Origin: Prevotella sp. UBA2456
Lineage (GTDB): Bacteria; Bacteroidota; Bacteroidia; Bacteroidales; Bacteroidaceae
Length of the DNA: 6,737 bases
Reading direction: 5' to 3'
Assembly (NCBI GenBank): GCA_002342415.1
Contig: DDPY01000020.1
Coordinates: forward strand, 1 to 6,737
Shown: in pieces, positions 1-5,122 of the stretch
Layout: each line of letters starts with the position of its first letter
Position numbering within the stretch: the stretch's first letter is position 1
The notes under the pieces: generated by a model
What the model saw: only the letters and a program-made list of their open reading frames with translations
The model's database searches: none
What the model was told of the DNA's origin: nothing
Made by a program: the position numbers and the translations under genes

Positions 1-6
1 AATGTT

Positions 7-21
7 ACAAAGTTACTTTGT
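7..21. repeat. Small palindrome at the left edge
   Basis: Two perfect 7-base arms (ACAAAGT and ACTTTGT) are separated by a single T. The palindrome overlaps the stop codon of the short minus-strand reading frame at 13-132. It lacks a usable loop and a U-tract, so it is not a convincing terminator. It could be chance or part of an element cut by the window edge. Confidence 0.35.
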
Positions 22-132
22 GACGTTTTCGGCTGCGGAGCCTACTTGTCGTTTACTCCAGTGGTGGCGGTCGGTCTTGCTAATCCATCCGTCACGCATC
101 CAACGAGAGATGATCATACGCATGGCTGGCAT
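13..132 (-). pseudogene. Short reading frame, possible C-terminal gene remnant
   Basis: A 39-codon minus-strand frame runs from an ATG at 132 to a TAA at 13-15, with an in-frame stop upstream at 154-156. The peptide includes RMIISRWMRDGWISKTDRHH. This reads like a helix followed by a short basic, aromatic strand, as at the C-terminal winged-helix end of a larger DNA-binding protein. That is only a resemblance; I do not recognise the family. There is no promoter or ribosome site in front of it, and the terminator of the neighbouring operon lies just upstream (163-201). A leftover 3' end of a lost gene is therefore more likely than an independent small gene. It could also be non-coding. Confidence 0.3.
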
Positions 133-162
133 ACGAGTTAGGGAAACGGCTTGTTAATGCTG

Positions 163-201
163 CAAAATAAAACCGCATACGGCAGTATTGTACGTATGCG
201 G
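163..201 (-). terminator. Intrinsic terminator of the MBL / radical SAM operon
   Basis: Read on the minus strand, CCGCATACG pairs perfectly with CGTATGCGG (plus-strand arms 173-181 and 193-201) around an 11-base loop, followed directly by the T-rich run TTTTATTTTG (163-172). It lies 25 bases beyond the stop codon of the last gene of the operon. This is the geometry of a rho-independent terminator for right-to-left transcription. Confidence 0.85.
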
Positions 202-226
202 CAATATAATTGAAATCGAAGTCATG

Positions 227-1093
227 CTATCGCGTCAGCCTGATTTCCTCGTGGTAGAAATAGTTGACCACGACGGGATGGCCATACTCTGAGCGACCAT
301 AGGGCAGGTCGTTGATGACGTAGGGCATCTGGTGCTCCTTCGTGTAGGCTTCCACCTGCAGGGCGAGCGTCTGCCAGTAGTCACGGCGCTTGCGCTTGTA
401 GATGTCGTCGTAGAGCGGTAGCAGGTCGGGATGCTCTTCGCGGATGTACTGCATGATGGTGGGCTTGAACTGTCCGCGAAGGTTCAGGTTCTCCAGCCAT
501 ACAAGGTCAGAATAATCCTTAACACGCTCGATGATGGCAAAGACATCGGTAATGCCTGGGAAGATGGGTGACACGAAGCAGACGGTGCGGATGCCCGACT
601 CATAGACCTGCTTCATTGCAGCCAGTCGTCGCTCGATGCTGGGCGCATCGTCCATCGCTTCCTTGAACTGCTCGTCGAGGGTGTTTACAGACCACGATAC
701 CGTGACGCGCTTGAACGTTTTCAGCAGGTCGAGGTCACGCAACACGAGGTCGCTCTTCGTGGTGACGATAATCCCGCAGTCGGCACCCTGTAGCTGTTCC
801 AGCAGTGCACGGGTACGCTTGTATTCAGCCTCCTGCTCGTTGTAGCCGTCTGTCACCGAACCGATGACGATGCGCTCGCCGTCGTACTTGTGCGGATTGG
901 TTATGGCAGGCCAGTACTTCACGTCGAGGAAAGTCCCCCACGGCTCGGTATGACCTGTGAAGCGCTTCATAAAAGAGGCGTAACAGTACTTGCAGGCATG
1001 GGTACAGCCCACGTACGGATTGACGGAATAACCGCCCACAGGCAGCGATGACTTTGTCATCACCGACTGCACTTGTTTGTCATTTATAATCAT
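227..1093 (-). CDS. Radical SAM protein, COG1533 (SplB/Rv2578c-like)
   Basis: This 288-residue protein belongs to the radical SAM superfamily. Such enzymes use a [4Fe-4S] cluster to cleave S-adenosylmethionine and start radical chemistry. The cluster motif is C30-x3-C34-x2-C37, inside NPYVGCTHACKYCYA, where the preceding NPY-x-GC is typical of COG1533. A second family hallmark, GSVTDGYNEQE (about 78-88), follows, then a TIM-barrel-like core to about residue 205 and a charged C-terminal tail. COG1533 is often labelled DNA repair photolyase by analogy with spore photoproduct lyase. That does not prove the substrate is DNA. The ATG overlaps the end of the upstream radical SAM gene by 14 bases, so the two are probably translationally coupled. 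It is the last gene of the operon, before the terminator at 163-201. The protein looks complete; its substrate is unknown. Confidence 0.93.
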   Translation of the reverse strand: MIINDKQVQSVMTKSSLPVGGYSVNPYVGCTHACKYCYASFMKRFTGHTEPWGTFLDVKYWPAITNPHKYDGERIVIGSVTDGYNEQEAEYKRTRALLEQLQGADCGIIVTTKSDLVLRDLDLLKTFKRVTVSWSVNTLDEQFKEAMDDAPSIERRLAAMKQVYESGIRTVCFVSPIFPGITDVFAIIERVKDYSDLVWLENLNLRGQFKPTIMQYIREEHPDLLPLYDDIYKRKRRDYWQTLALQVEAYTKEHQMPYVINDLPYGRSEYGHPVVVNYFYHEEIRLTR

Positions 1094-1793
1094 AACCCTG
1101 TTGTTTTAATACTTCCTTAAATTCCTGTGGCAACTCCTGTACCATATTTGCCTCCCCCATAATGGGAACGAGGTCTTCCTTCATGAAAACGGGAATGTTC
1201 AGCCGGTGTGCCTGTTCTGTCAAATTCTCCACCCAACTGACTTCCGACACGACCTTGCCCTTGCGCTTACCCGTTTCCGTTCCTATCACAATCCAGCTAA
1301 TGCCGTGCAAGTCAACCTCTCCAATATCGTTGAACATCGGCTCGAAGGTGACATGCAGGTGAGTTGAACCTACATTCTCCCGCAACTGGTCGATACGCTG
1401 CTTTTCCTTCGAAGAGGTCACCGTGACTCCAAACCATCCGTTGTCGGGTGTAACTGACATGTGCAGCAGGTCGGGCCGTTTACTGAGAAACAGATATTGG
1501 TGCTGCACGTTCTGGCGCATCTTGTCGAACACCAGTTCACGCCATTCGTCTTTCCACCCCGCGAGGTCACTCATGCCTGTCAGCAGCCAGTTGTGGGGCT
1601 TCGGATTGCCCATCAGCCGCAGCTTGCCAGGATAGAATTCCGGCACAGAGAAATCGTCTGTAATGTGGTAGCGACGACAATTGTTGCGGGCATAGCAATA
1701 ACTACAGCCGATATTACAGCCAATCACAAGATTCATGTTCTGAATCAGGTCTTTGATACAAACACTCATCGTCTCTCGTTTACTTGCTGACAT
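1080..1793 (-). CDS. DUF5131 (phage Gp37/Gp68-like) radical SAM protein
   Basis: This 237-residue protein carries a radical SAM cluster motif, C26-x3-C30-x2-C33 (GCNIGCSYCYARN). The rest matches the order of DUF5131/COG4422 hallmarks: NWLLTGMSDL (about 69-77), QYLFLSKRPD (about 99-108), GWFGVTV (about 119-125), HVTFEPMFNDIG (about 147-158) and SWIVIGTETG (about 166-175), which correspond to the family's MSDL, LTKRP, GVTVE, SFEPL and VIVGGESG blocks. The family was named from phage proteins and its reaction is not established. The gene overlaps the MBL gene upstream by 14 bases and the COG1533 gene downstream by 14 bases. A second ATG eight codons in (codon at 1767-1769) would remove the upstream overlap. 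I prefer the first because both junctions then have the same layout. Pairing with a COG1533 protein recalls the 'radical SAM mobile pair' protein names. The family is clear; the function is open. Confidence 0.92.
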   Translation of the reverse strand: MSASKRETMSVCIKDLIQNMNLVIGCNIGCSYCYARNNCRRYHITDDFSVPEFYPGKLRLMGNPKPHNWLLTGMSDLAGWKDEWRELVFDKMRQNVQHQYLFLSKRPDLLHMSVTPDNGWFGVTVTSSKEKQRIDQLRENVGSTHLHVTFEPMFNDIGEVDLHGISWIVIGTETGKRKGKVVSEVSWVENLTEQAHRLNIPVFMKEDLVPIMGEANMVQELPQEFKEVLKQQGYDYK

Positions 1794-2547
1794 TTACGCT
1801 CTCACCGTCCTCGGGAATGTGGACGCGCCCGGCCACTCCATGCTCCCTGGCAGCCTGAAGGAGTGCGGCACGGGTGACGTGATTGTGGTTCACGCCCTCC
1901 AGGTGGGTGGCCACGAAGGTGGCCTTCGGTGCGTAGTCCATCGTCTTCAGCACATCGGGAATGTGCATGATGACATGCCCTCCCACATGAAACTTGTTGC
2001 CGCCAGCATTGACTATCACCACATCGGGCTGCCAGCGGTCAAGGTTGCGACGCACACCACTATACCAGATGGTGTCGCCAGCCAGATAGGTCGTAGGCTC
2101 CGCAGGGTGCTGGAACACATAGCCGCAGGTGTGGCCGGCCTTCGGCAGCATCCACCAGTGGCCGTGATGGCTCTCAGCCTTCGACAGACGAACATCGCCC
2201 AGCTGCATCTCGCCCTCAATCACTTTCACCTGCTTGAACCCATGCGACACGACCACCTCACGGTCCAGCTCGTCCTGCACGACGATGAGCATTTCCTTCG
2301 GCAGCTGCTCATAAGCGGCATCGTCTATGTGGTCAGTGTGCAGATGGGTCAGCAACACGCAGTCCACATCCCTTAATAGTTCGTCCACCGTCATCGGCAG
2401 GTCGTGAATCGGGTTGCGCAATTCCTGATGGTGCGAGAACGGGAACGGCGGCATACAGCCCTTTTCGCCCAGCATGGGGTCTATCAGCATCACCTTACCG
2501 GCATACTCAATCTTAATCGTAGCGTTTCTAATCTGTTGAATCTTCAT
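1780..2547 (-). CDS. MBL-fold metal-dependent hydrolase (UlaG-like, COG2220)
   Basis: This 255-residue metallo-beta-lactamase-fold protein is the first gene of the operon. Metal-binding motifs appear in the expected order: THLHTDH (H68, H70, D72, H73), SHHGHW (about 127-131), LAGDT (D158) and ATHLEG (H215). An early strand-loop KVMLIDPML (about 18-26) is typical of the UlaG/COG2220 group, whose members hydrolyse phosphodiester, lactone or other ester bonds. The substrate here cannot be read from the sequence. The start was placed at the ATG at 2547. An in-frame TTG 11 codons further upstream lies inside the -7 promoter element and cannot be the start. The leader AAACAGAAAAGAAC is A-rich, as in Bacteroidetes. 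The protein may act on a product or precursor of the two radical SAM enzymes encoded by overlapping genes downstream, which is inference from the operon only. Confidence 0.93.
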   Translation of the reverse strand: MKIQQIRNATIKIEYAGKVMLIDPMLGEKGCMPPFPFSHHQELRNPIHDLPMTVDELLRDVDCVLLTHLHTDHIDDAAYEQLPKEMLIVVQDELDREVVVSHGFKQVKVIEGEMQLGDVRLSKAESHHGHWWMLPKAGHTCGYVFQHPAEPTTYLAGDTIWYSGVRRNLDRWQPDVVIVNAGGNKFHVGGHVIMHIPDVLKTMDYAPKATFVATHLEGVNHNHVTRAALLQAAREHGVAGRVHIPEDGESVNVSK

Positions 2548-2575
2548 GTTCTTTTCTGTTTTTTTGATTTCTGGG

Positions 2576-2585
2576 TGCAAAGGTA
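2576..2585 (-). promoter_or_regulatory. Promoter -7 element of the MBL / radical SAM operon
   Basis: TACCTTTGCA on the minus strand is an exact match to the Bacteroidetes -7 consensus TAnnTTTG. It lies 28 bases before the MBL ATG at 2547, predicting a leader of about 20-25 bases. At the expected -33 position (about 2605-2608) no TTTG is seen, so the promoter looks weak by itself and may need an activator. Confidence 0.75.
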
Positions 2586-2614
2586 CGGCGAAATGTTAAA
2601 GATGTCTATACCAG

Positions 2615-2628
2615 AACGACATGTTGTT
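2615..2628. promoter_or_regulatory. Candidate operator midway between divergent promoters
   Basis: AACGACATGTTGTT is a near-perfect 14-base palindrome (six of seven pairs match). Its centre, 2621.5, is almost exactly midway between the two -7 elements (2585 and 2659) and just upstream of the -33 position of the left-facing promoter. A site for the adjacent AraC-type regulator or another dimeric regulator is plausible. A short palindrome can also arise by chance. Confidence 0.4.
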
Positions 2629-2635
2629 ATGCCAT

Positions 2636-2668
2636 TTTGATAAATCACGCTTTTTTCGTACCTTCGCA
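2636..2668 (+). promoter_or_regulatory. Promoter of the divergent AraC-family gene
   Basis: A -33 TTTG at 2636-2639 is followed after 19 bases by TACCTTCG at 2659-2666, a one-base variant of the Bacteroidetes -7 element TAnnTTTG. The 19-base spacing is the expected one. Transcription should begin near 2671, giving a leader of about 19 bases before the ATG at 2690. Unlike the left-facing promoter, this one has both elements, which fits steady expression of a regulator. Confidence 0.7.
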
Positions 2669-2689
2669 GCCGAAATCATATAAAGAGGT

Positions 2690-3583
2690 ATGGCAAAAAC
2701 AACATACAGGCTCGTAGAGGTGCCTTTCAGCAAGACGGAATGTGGTGTAGATTTCTTTATCAACACCGCCCATGGCAGTGAGCGGAGGGGCGTGCTGACG
2801 GAATACCCCGTGTTCAAGACCGATTTTTTCGAGATGTTCTTCTTCCGTAAGGCCAATGGCTATCTGTTGCTGGGCTACCAGAAGATAGAACTGCGCGATG
2901 GCATGGTGCTCATCCTGAAGCCCCACCAGCAGCAGGAATGGCACATTGACGAAGATGCCCTCGACTACGATTTCCTTATCTTCCGCAACGACTTCATGCG
3001 TACGTTTATTGCCGACAAGTTCTTTGTCTATCGCCTGCAGTACTGCCAGCAGACCGACACGCCACCATACTTCATGGCAACAGCCGACGAACTGACGGAA
3101 TACGAACGGCTGCTGAAGAAAATCCGCAGCGAACTGCGCCAGCCTGTAGCCGACAGCTACCATATCATCGTCAGCGTGCTCTACTATCTGCTGGCCGTCT
3201 TGAACCGACGCTATACCGAGACATATAGTCTGCCCTTTGAACTGCCGAAGAACCACTACGCTTTCCTGTTTGTGGAGCTGATGGAGCAGCACATCCGCGA
3301 CCTGCAGCGTGTGCAGGAATATGCCGACCTGCTGCACGTCAGCCGGGTGACGCTTAACCAGAGCGTCATGGCGCAATATGGTGTTCCAGCCACCGTCCTG
3401 CTGAAGCAACGCCTGCTGGCCGAAATCAAGAACGGACTGTTGTTCAGCCACAAGACGGTCAGCGAGATTGCCTACGACTTCCACTTCTCAGAGCCTTCAC
3501 ATCTGATGCGGTTCTTCAAGAAAGCCACAGGCAAGACGTGTACACAATTCCAGCAAGAATACGAGAATGGAACGTTTGAATAA
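2690..3583 (+). CDS. AraC-family transcriptional regulator
   Basis: This 297-residue protein has the usual AraC-family length. The N-terminal half (about 10-115) is a predicted cupin-like sensor, with the stretch ELRDGMVLILKPHQQQEWHI resembling the beta-barrel ligand pocket. A helical linker follows (about 130-200). The C-terminal domain (about 195-292) carries two helix-turn-helix motifs: VQEYADLLHVSRVTLNQSV (about 208-226) and TVSEIAYDFHFSEPSHLMRF (about 256-275), followed by FKKATGKTCTQF, the classic end of the domain. The gene is transcribed divergently from the MBL / radical SAM operon, which makes it the likely regulator of that operon and of itself. AAAGAGG sits only one base before the ATG, too close for a normal Shine-Dalgarno site, but this is common in Bacteroidetes. 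Family assignment is certain; the ligand is unknown. Confidence 0.95.
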   Translation: MAKTTYRLVEVPFSKTECGVDFFINTAHGSERRGVLTEYPVFKTDFFEMFFFRKANGYLLLGYQKIELRDGMVLILKPHQQQEWHIDEDALDYDFLIFRNDFMRTFIADKFFVYRLQYCQQTDTPPYFMATADELTEYERLLKKIRSELRQPVADSYHIIVSVLYYLLAVLNRRYTETYSLPFELPKNHYAFLFVELMEQHIRDLQRVQEYADLLHVSRVTLNQSVMAQYGVPATVLLKQRLLAEIKNGLLFSHKTVSEIAYDFHFSEPSHLMRFFKKATGKTCTQFQQEYENGTFE

Positions 3584-3610
3584 CTCTTTTAGGTAAATTC
3601 CAATTTATGA

Positions 3611-3751
3611 AAGAATGGCTGGTTTCTGATGACTGGCACAGGCGTACCGAAGGATGAGCGCAAAGGGTTAAAGTGGATTCACAAAGCTACCTTCCAAGGC
3701 TATCAGCCAGCTATCGACTATTGTAAGGAACACGGATATAAGTGGTATTAA
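3611..3751 (+). pseudogene. C-terminal remnant of a SEL1-repeat protein
   Basis: An open frame follows a stop at 3608-3610 and ends with TAA at 3749-3751; the only in-frame ATG is at 3629. The peptide from there is 40 residues and ends GLKWIHKATFQGYQPAIDYC plus KEHGYKWY. The pattern W-x-x-KA-x-x-QGY-x-x-A matches a SEL1/TPR-like repeat (LKWYEKAAEQGY-type). One repeat alone is far shorter than any working SEL1 protein, and no promoter is seen. It is best read as the scar of a larger gene whose front part was deleted, with the break point between the end of the AraC gene at 3583 and about 3630. A tiny functional peptide is possible but unlikely. Confidence 0.5.
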
Positions 3752-3759
3752 ACTATCGA

Positions 3760-3966
3760 ATGATGAAACTGAAGAAACGAAAAATCAAGTATTCGGCAAT
3801 ATTCTTTCTCTGCTGGTTCCCCCTTTTGGCCTTTCTTATTGATGGTGTCCTGAATTTCCAGACATTGGTTGATTATTTCGGCTCGTATGCCTTTGTCGAG
3901 ACTGCGCTATTGCTTATGGTCATTCTACCAACAATAGCAGTTTACAAATTTACAAAAGAAGAATGA
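3760..3966 (+). CDS. Small two-helix membrane protein, unknown function
   Basis: This is a 68-residue frame that begins MMKLKKRKIKYSAIFFLCWF. The basic N-terminus suggests the start faces the cytoplasm. Two hydrophobic segments follow, at about 11-31 and 45-63, the second ending in the charged tail YKFTKEE. A GTG 18 bases upstream (3742) would lengthen it by six residues, but the tandem ATGs at 3760 and 3763 fit better. It starts eight bases after the SEL1 remnant's stop and may once have been translated with it. No promoter was found. I do not recognise the family. It lies between two gene remnants, so it may itself be a relic, although its hydrophobic pattern is intact. Confidence 0.5.
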   Translation: MMKLKKRKIKYSAIFFLCWFPLLAFLIDGVLNFQTLVDYFGSYAFVETALLLMVILPTIAVYKFTKEE

Positions 3967-3993
3967 TGCCACTCGGCTTTGCCGCTTGCCTAA

Positions 3994-4245
3994 GCACGCC
4001 TGAATATCACACCCAATTACCTCACGGAATGCTGCATCAAGACGAGCCGTCATAATGCCAGTTTCTTCATCGAGCACTTCACTGCCGAAGAAATTGCCCG
4101 CCTGCTGAAACGCGAAGACCTGTCGATTACGGATGTAGCCTATCAGCTGGATTTCAACACCACCAACTACTTCACCCGCTACGTGAAGCGCGTTCTTGGC
4201 ATGACTCCCAGCCAGTATAAGGCAAAGTTTAGCGTAAAAAAATAG
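3994..4245 (+). pseudogene. Truncated AraC-family regulator (DNA-binding domain only)
   Basis: The frame, open from just after a TAA at 3991-3993, encodes LNITPNYLTECCIKTSRHNA, then FFIEHFTAEEIARLLKRED and LSITDVAYQLDFNTTNYF, ending TRYVKRVLGMTPSQYKAKF before TAG at 4243-4245. This is most of an AraC helix-turn-helix domain: the first recognition helix, the linker, the second helix-turn-helix and the typical GMTPSQYK end. The sensor domain and the start of the first HTH are missing, and no usable start codon exists (the only in-frame ATG, at 4201, is near the end). Clear homology begins near 4000. Upstream bases 3967-3993 resemble nothing. A gene broken by deletion is the simplest reading. 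It stands 129 bases before the SDR gene, in a position typical of a regulator of that gene. Confidence 0.88.
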
Positions 4246-4259
4246 GGAAAATCACCCCA

Positions 4260-4292
4260 TCAGTAATTTGTATACACCTTTCAGTAATTTGT
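4260..4292 (+). promoter_or_regulatory. Direct-repeat operator upstream of the SDR operon
   Basis: TCAGTAATTTGT occurs at 4260-4271 and again at 4281-4292, two perfect 12-base copies with a 21-base period, which is two turns of the helix. Paired direct repeats on one helical face are the classic binding arrangement for AraC-family activators, whose two HTH motifs read adjacent major grooves. The pair ends 26 bases before the -7 element at 4319, just upstream of the -33 position, where an activator could touch RNA polymerase. Confidence 0.75.
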
Positions 4293-4318
4293 TTAGCGAT
4301 GGTTCGGTGAAATCGTCG

Positions 4319-4328
4319 TACCTTCGCA
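4319..4328 (+). promoter_or_regulatory. Promoter -7 element of the SDR operon
   Basis: TACCTTCGCA matches the Bacteroidetes -7 element with one change (TTCG for TTTG). It lies inside an 18-base block identical to 2656-2673. No TTTG is present at the normal -33 spacing, which suits a promoter that depends on an activator bound at 4260-4292. The predicted leader is about 40-45 bases and ends in an A-rich run (4360-4366) before the ATG at 4375. Confidence 0.65.
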
Positions 4329-4374
4329 GCCGAGAATAAATAACAGTATTAATAACTTAAAAAAAATTGCGGTT

Positions 4375-5121
4375 ATGAAGAGAACAATTATCATTACGGG
4401 TGGTACAACAGGTATCGGTAAGGCTACGGCTTACCAGTTTGCAAAGAACGGTTGGAATGTGGTTATTACAAGTAGAAGTGAAAAGAAGGGTCAGGCATTC
4501 GTCGAGGAAGCCAAGAACGAGGGGTTGGATATGACCTTCTTCCAGTTGGATGTGACGAACGAGGAGCAGGTGGCTCAGGTCATCGAGCAGACGGTGGCCA
4601 AGTTCGGCAAGCTGGACAGCATTGTCAACAACTCTGGCATCTCGCTGGGTGCCGCACCGCTGGCTGACACCGAGACGGACGAGTTCAAGCAGCAGCTGGA
4701 CACCAACGTCCTGGGCGTTTATTACGGCATGAAGTATGCCATCCGCGCCATGCTGAAGACGGGCGGTGGCACGATTGTCAATCTGGCATCTATCGCAGGA
4801 CTCAACGGACTGATTTACACCGCACAATATTGCGCAACTAAGCACGCCGTGGTGGGACTGACCAAGGCTGCTGCCATCGACTACGCCCAGCAAGGTATCC
4901 GCATCAACGCCGTTGCTCCCGGTGCCATCAAGACCGACATCCTGAAGCACGCTATCGAGGCTGGGGCTTATGATGAGAAGGGCATTGCTGCCATCCATCC
5001 GATGAATCGCATGGGCGAGGTGCAGGACATTGCCCTGGCTATCTATTATCTGGCTAGTCCCGACAACAAATTCCTGACAGGTACCATCCTCAACGTTGAC
5101 GGCGGTTATAATTGTAGATAA
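4375..5121 (+). CDS. Classical short-chain dehydrogenase/reductase (SDR)
   Basis: This 248-residue NAD(P)-dependent oxidoreductase has the usual length for a classical SDR. The nucleotide-binding loop is T8-GGTTGIG-15. D59-V60 contacts adenine. NNSG at 85-88 replaces the common NNAG. The catalytic tetrad is N111, S139, Y152 and K156 (QYCATKHAV), and PGAIKTD (182-188) follows as the family expects. R34, just after the second beta strand (TSR), favours NADP(H), by analogy. The closest general type is FabG/glucose-dehydrogenase-like, but the substrate cannot be deduced. It probably reduces a carbonyl or oxidises an alcohol in the cytoplasm. The gene follows an AraC-type direct-repeat operator and is followed after one base by a membrane-protein gene, so the two form an operon. 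There are no signs of damage. Confidence 0.95.
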   Translation: MKRTIIITGGTTGIGKATAYQFAKNGWNVVITSRSEKKGQAFVEEAKNEGLDMTFFQLDVTNEEQVAQVIEQTVAKFGKLDSIVNNSGISLGAAPLADTETDEFKQQLDTNVLGVYYGMKYAIRAMLKTGGGTIVNLASIAGLNGLIYTAQYCATKHAVVGLTKAAAIDYAQQGIRINAVAPGAIKTDILKHAIEAGAYDEKGIAAIHPMNRMGEVQDIALAIYYLASPDNKFLTGTILNVDGGYNCR

Positions 5122-5122
5122 T

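Larger units (their letters stand above)
2565..2678. repeat. Imperfect inverted repeat formed by two divergent promoters
   Basis: The minus-strand sequence from 2587 to 2565 and the plus-strand sequence from 2657 to 2678 are nearly the same. Both share CGTACCTT, then GCA, CC and GAAATCA, with two mismatches and one single-base gap over about 22 positions, separated by 69 bases. Each arm contains a -7 promoter element and the probable transcription start, one facing left (MBL operon) and one facing right (AraC gene). The similarity extends past the promoter consensus into the start region. Confidence 0.7.

Noticed and set aside
1753..2376. Plus-strand frame (207 codons) opposite the MBL gene
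   Set aside because: The minus strand has all MBL metal-binding motifs; the plus frame is histidine-rich, low-information antisense.
2548..2580. Upstream TTG start that would lengthen the MBL protein by 11 residues
   Set aside because: The TTG lies inside the TACCTTTG promoter element, so it would not be in the transcript; the ATG at 2547 has an A-rich leader.
2645..3484. Long minus-strand frame (279 codons) opposite the AraC gene
   Set aside because: The plus strand encodes an unmistakable AraC protein; the antisense frame has no family features and a shadow-like composition.
3974..3984. Hairpin CGGC-TTT-GCCG after the small membrane protein as a terminator
   Set aside because: The stem is only four pairs and no T-run follows.
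4357..4998. Minus-strand frame (213 codons) opposite the SDR gene
   Set aside because: The plus strand has a complete SDR with an intact catalytic tetrad; the antisense frame shows no motif.
5096..5122. TTG start extending the four-helix protein into the SDR gene
   Set aside because: An ATG one base after the SDR stop is the simpler start, and the added residues have no family or signal features.
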